Shown one piece after another: positions 17,216 through 25,466 of a stretch of 64,000 bases of DNA; position 1 is the stretch's first letter, and each line of letters opens with the position of its first letter. Both the position numbers and the translations under genes were made by a program. This DNA is from Desulfosporosinus fructosivorans (GTDB taxonomy: Bacteria; Bacillota; Desulfitobacteriia; Desulfitobacteriales; Desulfitobacteriaceae): contig NZ_SPQQ01000004.1 of NCBI RefSeq assembly GCF_004766045.1, positions 186,001 through 250,000 on the forward strand, read 5' to 3'. The notes below the pieces were generated by a model that saw nothing but the letters and a program-made list of their open reading frames with translations, ran no database searches and had not been told where the DNA came from.

Positions 17216-18190
17216 TCAAATTGCTTTAAGCTCTAGGCTCATTTTATGGTCTGCACCGTCAAAACTGTGGGTACATTCATCCACTAGGAAGGGCTGATTA
17301 ATTCCGTATTCCTCAATCCTGATCCGCACGTATCTGCCTGCCCTTAAGCGAAGATCGCCGATGGCCTCAATTTTCAGAGTTTTAGATTCTCTGTTTCTCA
17401 GGGTCGACAAAGTCTCTAACCTCTCATTAATCTGAGCTACGTTCAAATTTCCATCCACACTCTGGGAAAGTTGCAATATTCCCCATTTGGCCATATTGGC
17501 GCTGTCTTGGGCAATGTAGACCTCACGCTTACCCGAGTCTTTGTTATCCTGATAAAGTTTAATCTTATTGTAAGTTTCAGAGTCTATAGATATTTTCTGG
17601 GCATAGTCCGTCATCAAGCTACCATCGCCAATAAAGAAGTCCTCCAGGGAATCCTCTATCTTTCTAATGGACAGGGAGCCAAAGTCGTCAAAGAATACAT
17701 AGTTCTTGCCAGAGTTGATGAGGGTGATGTCCAGGGCCTTGCATATGATATCCAACAATTTTTGATTATCCTCGCTCATGGCAGGGATTCGGTAGCCAGA
17801 ATCGTCGATCTGCCCCAGCTTGAGGTTAAAATCTGCCGCTATCTTTTGAACGACCTCAGACGCTGTGACGTTTGCCAATACATACGTATCCTGAGCCATC
17901 AAGTAGCGTATTTGGTCATAGCAGGATATCCTGACTGCCTCATCCCTTCCACCGTCGATGGAGAATATATAGCCATAAAAGATATTTGCTCCATCCTCTG
18001 CCCTTTGGACGCTGACGATATCACCATTACTGTACTTGAACATTTTGTCTTGCCCAGGCGCATTTTTGATCAAGGTGAATTCCAGGCTGCCGGCTTTGCC
18101 AATCCGGCTGGTTTTCCAAGTTACGTCAGCCACAATCTGAGAAATATCCCACACGTTGCCGTCTTTGTTGTCGATTTGTATTTTTAACAT
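17216..18190 (-). CDS. xkdQ: Baseplate hub protein (XkdQ/YqbQ family, late control D-like)
   Basis: 324 residues of the gp27-like hub family. Seen are WDISQIVADVTWKTSRIGKAGSLEF (N-terminal), GDIVSVQRAEDGANIFYGYIF, YVFFDDFGSLSIRKI, DSETYNKIKLYQDN and NERLETLSTLRNRESKTL. It forms the trimeric hub beneath the tail tube. The order LysM protein-hub-DUF2577-DUF2634-J is canonical. Confidence 0.88.
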   Translation of the reverse strand: MLKIQIDNKDGNVWDISQIVADVTWKTSRIGKAGSLEFTLIKNAPGQDKMFKYSNGDIVSVQRAEDGANIFYGYIFSIDGGRDEAVRISCYDQIRYLMAQDTYVLANVTASEVVQKIAADFNLKLGQIDDSGYRIPAMSEDNQKLLDIICKALDITLINSGKNYVFFDDFGSLSIRKIEDSLEDFFIGDGSLMTDYAQKISIDSETYNKIKLYQDNKDSGKREVYIAQDSANMAKWGILQLSQSVDGNLNVAQINERLETLSTLRNRESKTLKIEAIGDLRLRAGRYVRIRIEEYGINQPFLVDECTHSFDGADHKMSLELKAI

Positions 18191-18206
18191 CTCAGGAAAC
18201 CTCCTT

Positions 18207-18875
18207 TTAGGGCAGCTTCAGAACTCTACCGATCTGCAGCCGCTTGATCTCTGCATCGGCAATGCCATTCAGCTTTTGAATTTCCGGCCAACGGGCTCCG
18301 TTGCCAAGAAACTGTTTGGCAACAGCCCAAAGTGTATCGCCGGCCACGAGTGTATAGGTTTTAGGCTGTTGTGTCTCATCCGGGCGCGCTGGGGTTGCTG
18401 TTGTCGCAATGACAGCAGCAATTGGAGTTTGTTGACTGATCTCAACTTTCTTTGCAGCATAGGGTACATACATTTTCAACTTAATGTCGTAGTCAATGTC
18501 TCCGGCCCCACCACCAGCTACTTCTTTCCAGTCAAAACTCTCGATACTGGCTAAGGTGTTGATATCGTAGCGATCAGAGGTGAAAATAAAGCGAATGGGC
18601 TGTCTCGACGCCATCCACTTTATAATGAATCTTACGTATTCGATGGGCTGCAAAAGAGTTTGTACCGTTACGAATGGATAGCGTTGGGCTGGAAAAAGGC
18701 TGCTAAATCCATATTCGCTGAGCTTGGGATTCTTGATCACATTGATTTCCCCCAAAGCAACGATGTCATAAGTTTTAGCATTTGCGGAGTCACCGATTTC
18801 AAGAGATCCTGGCATGACAGGTAGTTGAAAGAATTCAGCCTTGTCATTAAAACTCAACTCTATTCCATACGGCAT
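18207..18875 (-). CDS. xkdP: LysM-domain tail protein (XkdP family)
   Basis: 222 residues. The N-terminal ~130 residues are the XkdP baseplate domain (AEFFQLPVMPGSLEI, FSSLFPAQRYPFVTVQTLLQP, VRFIIKWMASRQPIRFIFTSDR). The C-terminal LysM domain (about 171-222) reads YTLVAGDTLWAVAKQFLGNG ... EIQKLNG ... LQIGRVLKLP. LysM binds peptidoglycan; in contractile tails this protein sits at the tube-hub boundary. The start overlaps the tape-measure stop by one base. Confidence 0.9.
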   Translation of the reverse strand: MPYGIELSFNDKAEFFQLPVMPGSLEIGDSANAKTYDIVALGEINVIKNPKLSEYGFSSLFPAQRYPFVTVQTLLQPIEYVRFIIKWMASRQPIRFIFTSDRYDINTLASIESFDWKEVAGGGAGDIDYDIKLKMYVPYAAKKVEISQQTPIAAVIATTATPARPDETQQPKTYTLVAGDTLWAVAKQFLGNGARWPEIQKLNGIADAEIKRLQIGRVLKLP

Positions 18876-20656
18876 CAGGCATACACCCCCTGAGCGGATG
18901 AGGAAATTTCAGTCTCCAGCATCGTCTTAATCTTAACTATAATAGAATCCACACTCTGCCCGTTGTGAATATCGCCTGTTGTCATGGCCACCGTCGGCGT
19001 CAACGTCACGAAATTCTGGATGTTTTTCATTTCAGCCAATTCACGCATGGTCTTTAGGTCTTCGCTGGAGATGTCGACGGTGTTGTTTATTTTGCCAACT
19101 TCGTTGACACGGTCAATGGTGGAATTTCCGTTCAAATTATTAGGGTTTAAGTTCAAGTTATTAGGGTTCAAGGCATCATCAGTTGTCGGTCTTTGTGGAT
19201 TGAATGCGTTCTTTAGCGCACCAAACGTTCCTTGAACACCACTCACAGCAGCATTCCCCCCCTTTTTACCGAAGTCCTGTCCCATACTGAATGCATCGCC
19301 ATAACCAACTTGCTCAAATCTCATCAGCTTTACAACATCTGCTTCGCTTTTAAGGCTATCTCTTGCCCCTTCAAGTTTTTTTAATAAGTTATCCATGCCT
19401 GAGGTAATGTCAATATGTTCTAATCCTGGTATTTTGTTAATGAGATTCTCGATTCCCGTGGCGATATTCGCCATAAATTGAAGAGCGTTTATTGATAAAT
19501 CATAAAATAATTTTTTTACTGCATACACAGGGTCATCGAACACATTGGCGATAAACTCTGCAACGGATAGCACGAAATTTGCAAAGTAAGCAAATGAATT
19601 AAAGAGAAAACCAAAAAGCACTCCGAATAGCCCTCCGATGAAGCCGATCACCTCCACCGTAGTGTCCCCCCATGTCACCATAGCGTAAAGCACAAAACCG
19701 ATTGCGGCACCGATCAACAGTATTTGCCAATTCAGTAATAGCCACGCTGCTGCCGCTTGGACTATAGGGTATGCCAACAAGCAGAGGTTCCTATATAACG
19801 CCGGTATTTGGGTTACTGCCCATAGGGTAAGCGCTGAGCCCATCATCACAAGTATAGGAGCAATGATGTCCCAGTTCTGCTGTATAATCCCCCCCAGCCA
19901 AGCAAGAGCATCGGCAACTCCCACAATTCCCCCGACAATAACCGCTAGTCCGATGCTTAACCCGTCAATAAATGGCTGAAACTTTCCCGCTTGAAAAGCA
20001 TCATTCAACCTCGTAATGAGAGGAGCAAGGGCTTCCATAGCTTGCACTCCAGCATCAGCAAAGCTGGACTTCATGTTGTTGGTGAAGATCTCCAATTGTT
20101 TTGTCGGTGACTTCATCATTTGATCAAAGGCCGCTTGCCCCATATTCTGTTTTTCAAGAAGCTGATCAAAGGCTTTAATAAAACCATCGATATTTCCCGA
20201 CTTGCCTAGATCCTCAATTTTAAAGGCCTCCATATCGAAGTCTGATATATTGAAGCGTTCAGCCAACGTAGTGGTGTCGCCAGACATCGCTTCCTTAACA
20301 GCCGATGCTGCCCCTTCAATACCGCTTCCCGTGGTGTCGAAAGCATTTAGTTGCTGAGCAAAATCATTGAGCTTGGATAATTGGCCTACACCTTGGGTTG
20401 AAGAAAAAAATGCGAGGCTACTCTGCAAGGATTCATTGACATCTAATCCAGCATCGAGTGCATCCCTTTTAAATTTTTCAAACATATCAGTCCCTATTTC
20501 TGTATTTCCGGTCCGACCAATAAACATATCCTGCGTTTTTTGCTGCTGCATTGCGCCACCAAGTGTTGCTTTTCCTAACTCAGTGAGCAATTGGACGGTA
20601 GCATTGAGACGAGACGATGCGTTAAAAAGTTGCAAGATTGAATCAACCGTTGCCAA
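18875..20656 (-). CDS. Tail tape-measure protein, short
   Basis: 593 residues from TTG 20656; GGAGGG stands 6 bases before it, whereas the TTG at 20674 uses that site as codons. The N-terminal half is helical and Ala/Gln-rich (QLLTELGKATLGGAMQQQKTQ, FNISDFDMEAFKIEDLG). The middle has three or four hydrophobic segments (about 230-380, for example IAPILVMMGSALTLWAVTQI), as in tape-measure proteins. Two copies of LNPNNLN occur near residue 510. It is short for a myophage tape measure (often 800-1500), implying a short tail, which suits a tailocin. Confidence 0.85.
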   Translation of the reverse strand: MATVDSILQLFNASSRLNATVQLLTELGKATLGGAMQQQKTQDMFIGRTGNTEIGTDMFEKFKRDALDAGLDVNESLQSSLAFFSSTQGVGQLSKLNDFAQQLNAFDTTGSGIEGAASAVKEAMSGDTTTLAERFNISDFDMEAFKIEDLGKSGNIDGFIKAFDQLLEKQNMGQAAFDQMMKSPTKQLEIFTNNMKSSFADAGVQAMEALAPLITRLNDAFQAGKFQPFIDGLSIGLAVIVGGIVGVADALAWLGGIIQQNWDIIAPILVMMGSALTLWAVTQIPALYRNLCLLAYPIVQAAAAWLLLNWQILLIGAAIGFVLYAMVTWGDTTVEVIGFIGGLFGVLFGFLFNSFAYFANFVLSVAEFIANVFDDPVYAVKKLFYDLSINALQFMANIATGIENLINKIPGLEHIDITSGMDNLLKKLEGARDSLKSEADVVKLMRFEQVGYGDAFSMGQDFGKKGGNAAVSGVQGTFGALKNAFNPQRPTTDDALNPNNLNLNPNNLNGNSTIDRVNEVGKINNTVDISSEDLKTMRELAEMKNIQNFVTLTPTVAMTTGDIHNGQSVDSIIVKIKTMLETEISSSAQGVYA

Positions 20657-20675
20657 ATCGATCCCTCCTTTCAAG

Positions 20676-20706
20676 CATAATAAAAAGCACTCTATTTAAA
20701 GTGCTT
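20676..20706 (-). terminator. Terminator-like hairpin just before the tape-measure gene
   Basis: aagcac / gtgctt stem (20685-20690 with 20701-20706) followed on the minus strand by TTTTTATTA. It lies between the inserted gene 20773-21378 and the tape measure, so transcription of the latter must read through or start anew. Confidence 0.65.
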
Positions 20707-20729
20707 GTGCGCTATAATGTAATAATTTC

Positions 20730-20763
20730 CATAAGAAAAGCACCTTCGAAAGAAGATGCTTTT
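20730..20763 (-). terminator. Hairpin after the inserted membrane-protein gene
   Basis: aaaagcatcttc pairs with gaaggtgctttt on the minus strand with a 4-base loop and one G-U pair (20736-20763), 10 bases after the stop of the inserted gene. Confidence 0.6.
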
Positions 20764-20772
20764 AACTATATT

Positions 20773-21378
20773 TTAGAGATCTATGGTCTGCCCATTAGTG
20801 ATATTTAATTTCGGAGAAATAGCATTAATCAAATTCCAAGCACTTGTAACGTTCCCCGACACATCAAACCCTACATAACTGACTTCTCCATCTTTCAGGT
20901 ATGTGATGATAAGGTAATGCATTGTAGTGGTAGACTTCTTTTCTCGCACCCTTCCACCAATCATTGCCCCTAATGGCCCAAATAAGGCAGCGCCTCCAAT
21001 AGCCCCTCCTACACTAGATACATAGAATTTTTCTATCTCTACGTCAGTTTTTATTGTCGCATCCGTAATCTTGCTAAACGCTAACCGAAATGTATTTCCC
21101 CCGCCTGTAATTGTGAGCGTATCCTCATTATAGTCGCGTTCAATTTTCACCTCAGCCCCCTCAGATAAAGGGAGTCCGACTTGATGGTCAGCATACACAA
21201 TAGCTTCTTCACGCTCTTTCTCTTCCCTTGTCTTTGCCTTTTTTAGTAATAAAAACAGCCCAGGCAATGCAAATATTATTCCTGCCAAAATCTCTGCATT
21301 ATTTTTTTCAGTAAGTCCAACTAATGCCATAATCACCCCGGGCACTAAAAAAACTACCCCAATAATTTTCCGCACCAT
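20773..21378 (-). CDS. Unknown two-TM protein inserted in the tail operon
   Basis: 201 residues from ATG 21378 (MVRKIIGVVFLVPGVIMALV), with GGAGGAG 5 bases upstream. The residues encoded before this ATG have no site. Two N-terminal membrane helices (about 4-22 and 31-47) are followed by a charged linker (KKAKTREEKEREE). A soluble beta-rich domain then ends in a glycine-rich hydrophobic stretch (SSVGGAIGGAALFGPLGAMIGG) and MHYLIITYLKDGEVSYVGFDV. I do not recognise a family. Two hairpins follow it, and it interrupts the normally adjacent chaperone and tape-measure genes, so it behaves like a moron gene. It could be an immunity or surface-modifying gene, but there is no direct evidence. Confidence 0.7.
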   Translation of the reverse strand: MVRKIIGVVFLVPGVIMALVGLTEKNNAEILAGIIFALPGLFLLLKKAKTREEKEREEAIVYADHQVGLPLSEGAEVKIERDYNEDTLTITGGGNTFRLAFSKITDATIKTDVEIEKFYVSSVGGAIGGAALFGPLGAMIGGRVREKKSTTTMHYLIITYLKDGEVSYVGFDVSGNVTSAWNLINAISPKLNITNGQTIDL

Positions 21379-21471
21379 CGATACTCCTCCGTTCACACAT
21401 TTTACGCTAATCATACTAGCAAAATATTCCTGTGTAAACGGGAAAATGAGAAGCTTAAGAATATTTAAACG

Positions 21472-21648
21472 CTACTTCTTTTTAAGCTTCGCCCTGTCTT
21501 GCCTTTCTTTCTTGATGCGAATATCGATCATGGCAAAGATAGCTGCCTTAGCTTCTCGTGTTTTCTGGGCAAGCTCATCTGGAGAAATCCGGAGTTCGTG
21601 GAGGGCGTAGTAAGCGTAATTCCACTCGCCATCACCCTCCTCAATTAG
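21472..21648 (-). CDS. Tail assembly chaperone T-extension, reached by -1 frameshift
   Basis: 58 codons in the -1 frame, open directly from the slippery site to TAG at 21472: LIEEGDGEWNYAYYALHEL... ending RQDRAKLKKK. It has no start codon of its own near the beginning, so it is expressed as a C-terminal extension of the G-type chaperone (140 + 58 residues). This mirrors lambda G/GT and the equivalent XkdN-region genes of PBSX-type tails, where the T domain binds the tail tube protein and the G domain coats the tape measure. Confidence 0.8.
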   Translation of the reverse strand, partial: LIEEGDGEWNYAYYALHELRISPDELAQKTREAKAAIFAMIDIRIKKERQDRAKLKKK

Positions 21649-22067
21649 TTTTTTACCTCGTCCATCAAGTCTTCCATGCTCTGATCGAAACCGTTTAATT
21701 CTTGCACCTTCTGAATAAGGGTTGCATATTCTCCGGGAAACAGCATCTTGCGCAGAAGCTCTTCAGCACCGATGACACCGTAGGATTTTTGCAACTCAGC
21801 ATTTTTCAGATCAGGGAAACTGACACTTGCTACAATGATCTTGGCCAGATAGATGTTCTGATCTGTTTCAACCTGTTGCGAACCATTCTTTCCCTTGACT
21901 TTCCGGGTGGCTGCTTTACGATACTCTTCGTTCTCTGCTTCGGTTATGCTATGGATTTTCCAGGCGATTGGCTTGCCATCTTTATCCTTAAATCGTTCGG
22001 ACGCTACAACCTCTTTGGTCAGATCGGCTGCTACATTTTGGGCAAAAAAAGCTTGTAAATCACTCAT
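21645..22067 (-). CDS. Tail assembly chaperone, G-type (XkdN-like)
   Basis: 140 residues from ATG 22067 (MSDLQAFFAQNVAAD), with GGAGGA upstream; the longer frame to 22154 has no support. It contains KDKDGKPIAWKIHSITEAENEEYRKAA and KNAELQKSYGVIGAEELLRKMLFPGEYATL, features of the XkdN-like chaperone family. It is needed to keep the tape measure soluble during tail assembly. It ends on the slippery heptamer described separately. Confidence 0.87.
   Translation of the reverse strand: MSDLQAFFAQNVAADLTKEVVASERFKDKDGKPIAWKIHSITEAENEEYRKAATRKVKGKNGSQQVETDQNIYLAKIIVASVSFPDLKNAELQKSYGVIGAEELLRKMLFPGEYATLIQKVQELNGFDQSMEDLMDEVKN
21648..21654 (-). promoter_or_regulatory. Programmed -1 frameshift site A AAA AAC
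   Basis: On the minus strand the 0-frame codons GTA AAA AAC TAA end the G-type chaperone. The heptamer A AAA AAC is a canonical slippery sequence placed immediately before that stop. A one-base backward slip opens the 58-codon T frame. Confidence 0.8.
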
Positions 22068-22176
22068 TTTTTTATTCCTCCAAAATTTCACTTTTTTAAC
22101 AACTAAGTGCCAGAAGAAGTCTCCCACTTCTAGAAGCAGAAGGTGAATCGGCACAATTCATTATGATACCCTTTGA

Positions 22177-22212
22177 TTCAGTGGGGGGAATAAAGCCCCC
22201 ACCCCCACTGAT
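22177..22212 (-). terminator. Attenuator-like hairpin between tube and chaperone genes
   Basis: tcagtgggggg (from 22178) pairs with cccccactga (22202-22211). No long T-run follows, so it may lower rather than stop transcription, or protect the upstream sheath/tube message, which is needed in greater amount. Confidence 0.5.
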
Positions 22213-22297
22213 TTCGATCTAAGCGAGTTCACTGATCATTCTTGCCACGCAAGGTTTACAGTAGCTTTGTGCTGGGCATTTTGATGTCCCAGACCTC

Positions 22298-22765
22298 TTA
22301 TCTCACGATTGGAGCATTAAATTGATCCAACATATCAAAATCGTCAAACGTAAAGGGCATTTCTTCCTCCATAGGGTCATCTGACGTCGCATCAAAGGCT
22401 GCAGCTACCACGCTGTCCAAGTTGCAATCCTTGAGGACAGATGTCTGCTTACCAACTGTGGAGGCAGGGTCCTCATTCACAATCTGCAAATCAAAGTAAA
22501 AATCTTTGCCTGTCTTGATATATTCCAACATGAGGGCCCTGAACATGCTCGTAAAGTAATAGATCGTCAGAGTTCCAGTGCCAGACCAACCGGCCGCCTT
22601 CTTGCCGACATTCGTTTTTCCCAATATAGGTACGTCTGCCTTTGTTTTCTCGATGGTCGCTTCGACTGTCTTTGCATAAAACAACTCTTCCACTCGACCA
22701 TTAATCGTGACAAAAGCCTTGCCCTGTTTTCCGGATATTGCATCTTCTGCTTTAAGAAATGCCAT
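22298..22765 (-). CDS. xkdM: Tail tube protein (XkdM family)
   Basis: 155 residues: MAFLKAEDAISGKQGKAFVT, KTVEATIEKTKADVPILGKTNVGKKAAGWSGTGTLTIYYFTSMFRALML and a C-terminal FTFDDFDMLDQF. These match the XkdM/DUF2001 tube family. It would polymerise as hexamer rings under the sheath. It lies 3 bp after the sheath stop. Confidence 0.92.
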   Translation of the reverse strand: MAFLKAEDAISGKQGKAFVTINGRVEELFYAKTVEATIEKTKADVPILGKTNVGKKAAGWSGTGTLTIYYFTSMFRALMLEYIKTGKDFYFDLQIVNEDPASTVGKQTSVLKDCNLDSVVAAAFDATSDDPMEEEMPFTFDDFDMLDQFNAPIVR

Positions 22766-22768
22766 ATC

Positions 22769-24085
22769 TTATCTCACCTGCACTTTCACATAGATTTTCT
22801 CGATAGAATCAACCGGCTGCGTATACGCCTCGATATAGACACTATCTAATTCATTACCCGCTTGGATTGTCACATCCGTTTGAGAATCAAAATTCTGGAC
22901 AGCATCCATGCCCTGTAGTGTTTCCATATATTTGACACACTGGGTTTTTAGCAGATTTCGACCATCAACGTTATTAGATACCTGTCCAATGTAAAAATCA
23001 CTGAAAATCCGAACAAAATCATTATTAATTGCATCGAGAACTCTGATCACGCGGTTCTTAGCAAACTGCTTACCTTTTTCTAAGCTCAATGTGGTTAGAG
23101 TATTGATGTCTTGCTCTACGACGGCTCGGTTATCATTGGCGGTAAACACAAATTCCCCAGCCTGCAATGCCGCAATGATCTGAGTATTGATATACCTGGG
23201 AGCCACATCCACTGCCCCATCATAAGCCTGATAGGTTAGAGATTCATTCACTTGGGCACCTGCGGTTGCACCAGCTACCCAGGCAGTCGCTTGAGCTGCT
23301 GTCAGGGTTGTGCCATTGGAAAGGATAACTCCGTTCTTGACACTGATCACGCCTTCATAATCAGCCGTCGGATAATTTTCGAGGACGACTTGAATTTTTT
23401 TACCTTCGGTATTGCGAAGACGCTGGCAAAAGGCTACAAAAGTCGCTTTAAGTGCCTCATCTGTCGAAGGCAAGGCGATCGTGTTGAAATCAAATATTTC
23501 CACTGCTGCTAAGTAGTCAGCATAAGCCTGATTGGTGATCGTACCATCTGCTCCTCCCACAAGAGGCGCGCCCGCCGTTTCCGCCAAAGCTCCTGTGCCC
23601 GAAAAAACCACCCAATTATTTGCCACAAGACCCGCGATATTGAGCACGGTTTGCTGATCTACTTCCGCCCCATCTAGCAAAGTAGTGACATCAAATTTGG
23701 TGCCATCGTCTATGTTTTCCTGAATGAGCATAGCCACGTCATTCCCTCTTAAGCCACCCCATTTGGCTGTGACAGTAAGGTTACCCGTTGTCACGGCTGC
23801 CTTTGTCCCTGTATTAAGCCTGTATAAGAGCAGGGTTTTCGCACGTTTCAAGGCCTCCCTGACTAAAAGCAGCTTGGCATCTCCTATCAGATAACCAAGC
23901 TTAACAAATGTGTCTTCGCCCGCCTCAAGGCTGATGATTTTGTTGGGCTCGCCCCACGAGAGTAAAAGCGGAAGAGAAACAATCCCTCGCTCTCCAAGAG
24001 CACCTGCCACCTGGGGCTCTGACTTAAAGTTTACGTAGACCCCCGGTCGCACTTTGTTTTGTGTCGTCCATGTACCTGCCGCCAT
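22769..24085 (-). CDS. xkdK: Contractile tail sheath protein (XkdK family)
   Basis: 438 residues. Hallmarks are RPGVYVNFKSEPQ (near N-terminus), a sheath domain with LPSTDEALKATFVAFCQRLRN, GVILSNGTTLTAAQATAWVAGATAGAQVNES (about 247-277) and VEQDINTLTTLSLEKGKQFAKNRVIRVLDAI. It is full length. Presence of sheath defines the particle as contractile (R-type or myovirus-like). Confidence 0.94.
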   Translation of the reverse strand: MAAGTWTTQNKVRPGVYVNFKSEPQVAGALGERGIVSLPLLLSWGEPNKIISLEAGEDTFVKLGYLIGDAKLLLVREALKRAKTLLLYRLNTGTKAAVTTGNLTVTAKWGGLRGNDVAMLIQENIDDGTKFDVTTLLDGAEVDQQTVLNIAGLVANNWVVFSGTGALAETAGAPLVGGADGTITNQAYADYLAAVEIFDFNTIALPSTDEALKATFVAFCQRLRNTEGKKIQVVLENYPTADYEGVISVKNGVILSNGTTLTAAQATAWVAGATAGAQVNESLTYQAYDGAVDVAPRYINTQIIAALQAGEFVFTANDNRAVVEQDINTLTTLSLEKGKQFAKNRVIRVLDAINNDFVRIFSDFYIGQVSNNVDGRNLLKTQCVKYMETLQGMDAVQNFDSQTDVTIQAGNELDSVYIEAYTQPVDSIEKIYVKVQVR

Positions 24086-24086
24086 C

Positions 24087-24269
24087 TTATTTAGCCTCCC
24101 TTTTTAGAAAATTTTCCAAGATCGTTTTGACCTGATCATGGGTGTATTTCTGCTCTTCTTCCAAGAGCGCATCTAGCAAATCCTTTTGAAGATATTGCTT
24201 GGACTGCAAAACCTGCTGTTTACTATAAGTCTTAGTGATCTGCTTTTCTCTCTTTTCAGTCTTAACCAC
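24087..24269 (-). CDS. Small helical protein preceding the sheath gene
   Basis: 60 residues, very charged, predicted helical (MVKTEKREKQITKTYSKQQV ... LLDALLEEEQKYTHDQVKTILENFLKREAK). Similar small genes stand before the sheath in PBSX-like clusters but the function is unknown to me. The start overlaps the upstream stop by 8 bp and the stop is 1 bp from the sheath gene, so it is translationally coupled. Confidence 0.75.
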   Translation of the reverse strand: MVKTEKREKQITKTYSKQQVLQSKQYLQKDLLDALLEEEQKYTHDQVKTILENFLKREAK

Positions 24270-24681
24270 GTAAATATCCCTCCTGTTTCATAGACTGCAT
24301 TAATGGCTCTGGTTCAACGGTTCTCAAGACATGGAAATTATAGGCCACAAACCAATGAAGCAAACCGTCAACGATTTCATGGCGCATTCCGGTCCCTCTG
24401 ACAAGGCTACCGTCCACGCTAATTAGCTCCAGTTTGTCATACAGCTGCTCGGCCATATCATGTAAGGCCTCATTGCTTCCTGCCAAGTAATGAATATCAA
24501 ATGAGTGATTGCGTTGATAGCGCTGGCCAAGCAGCTGATTTTGAGACACCGGCAACAGCTTTACATAAAAATAAGGCTCTTCTAAGCCTTGATCATTCTC
24601 TTCGCCGTAGACGTTTAGATTAGGAAAATGCTGCTTCAGGGTGGTCATAACGCTATCTCGAACCATATTGATAGTGATCAT
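24262..24681 (-). CDS. Tail terminator/completion-like phage protein (DUF6838-type)
   Basis: 139 residues: MITINMVRDSVMTTLKQHFPNLNVYGEE, EPYFYVKLLPVSQNQLLGQRYQRNHSFDIHYL, LYDKLELISVDG, MRHEIVDGLLHWFVAYNFHVL. By size, position before the sheath and motifs it resembles the XkdJ-position tail terminator. It is the first structural gene of the operon here; in a full prophage the head genes would lie upstream. Confidence 0.75.
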   Translation of the reverse strand: MITINMVRDSVMTTLKQHFPNLNVYGEENDQGLEEPYFYVKLLPVSQNQLLGQRYQRNHSFDIHYLAGSNEALHDMAEQLYDKLELISVDGSLVRGTGMRHEIVDGLLHWFVAYNFHVLRTVEPEPLMQSMKQEGYLRG

Positions 24682-25065
24682 CGAATCATCTCCTATACAC
24701 TCACCCGTTTTGATTTGTTTTAAGCAACTCCACTGGCCTTCCCTCCCAATCCCTGGGCAGTTCCAGTAGTCTTCGCCTGAATACCTTCAAACTGTTCCTC
24801 TGATCCATTGAATTTTCAAAAGCGACCTTTGATAAAGTCTTTCCACTTCGTGACAAGAAATTTCTGCACCTTTAGCCTGTTCCTCAGACAATTCTAAATC
24901 AAGTCTTTATTCTTTGGTCATTTATTTCCCCGCCCTTTCATCGTCACTTATTAACCCCTGTCATGCTTAGTAATGTCTAGCGTTTTAAATTAGCAAAAGC
25001 AAACAGCGGCATAATAAATGGCCCAACCTACACCTCACCCCCTTTCCAACATTAAAGAATCCCGC
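24682..25065. other. Degenerate spacer where head genes would be expected
   Basis: The minus strand carries broken coding-like stretches such as DLELSEEQAKGAEISCHEVERLYQ and FEGIQAKTTGTAQGLGG, interrupted by stops. This suggests decay of an earlier phage gene. The late promoter for the tail genes probably lies here or just upstream, but no clear sigma-70 pair was picked. Confidence 0.4.
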
Positions 25066-25269
25066 TCAGTCCATCTTCACCCCTCGGTTACTTCGCATCA
25101 TCCTATCCCAAGCCTTAAACTTAGCAGTATCCTCATAGTTCTCCTTCAGTTCGCCCTTCTCTCCACAGTGCTGTCCTATCCAATTTAGGCAATTGACACA
25201 GTTTTCTTTAACTCCTAGTTTTGTGGCCGAGAATATTGGGCATTGTTTGATTTTGATTAGGGGTTTCAT
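25066..25269 (-). CDS. Small cysteine-containing phage-type protein
   Basis: 67 residues from ATG 25269 (MKPLIKIKQCPIFSATKLG), with GAGGTGGAGG upstream. The cysteines in KQCPIF, KENCVNCLNWIGQHCG could bind zinc (spacing C-x2-C-x6-C). It is not a recognised enzyme. It lies between a terminator and the tail operon and may be the first gene of the late transcript. Confidence 0.6.
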   Translation of the reverse strand: MKPLIKIKQCPIFSATKLGVKENCVNCLNWIGQHCGEKGELKENYEDTAKFKAWDRMMRSNRGVKMD

Positions 25270-25291
25270 TTCCTCCACCTCACTTAAATGA

Positions 25292-25325
25292 CATAAAAAA
25301 CGAACGCCCCAATCGTTGGGGCGCT
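25292..25325 (-). terminator. Terminator after the ArpU-like gene
   Basis: gcgccccaacgattggggcg hairpin (25304-25323) followed on the minus strand by TTCGTTTTTT. It separates the regulatory gene from the late genes. Confidence 0.85.
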
Positions 25326-25466
25326 CTTAGTGAGAGGAGGAGGATTATGTCACAAGCATTTTTCTTTCCTGACACCTTTCACAATATTATTGTATCACGC
25401 CTTTTTCCAAACAAAGTGCTAACTCTATGCCAAGAAAGTGCCAAACGCTCACGCTCACAAACTCAC

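Noticed and set aside
17471..18187. 238-codon plus-strand frame opposite the hub gene
   Set aside because: It lies wholly inside the well-supported XkdQ-type gene on the other strand; no ribosome site or motif. Shadow frame.
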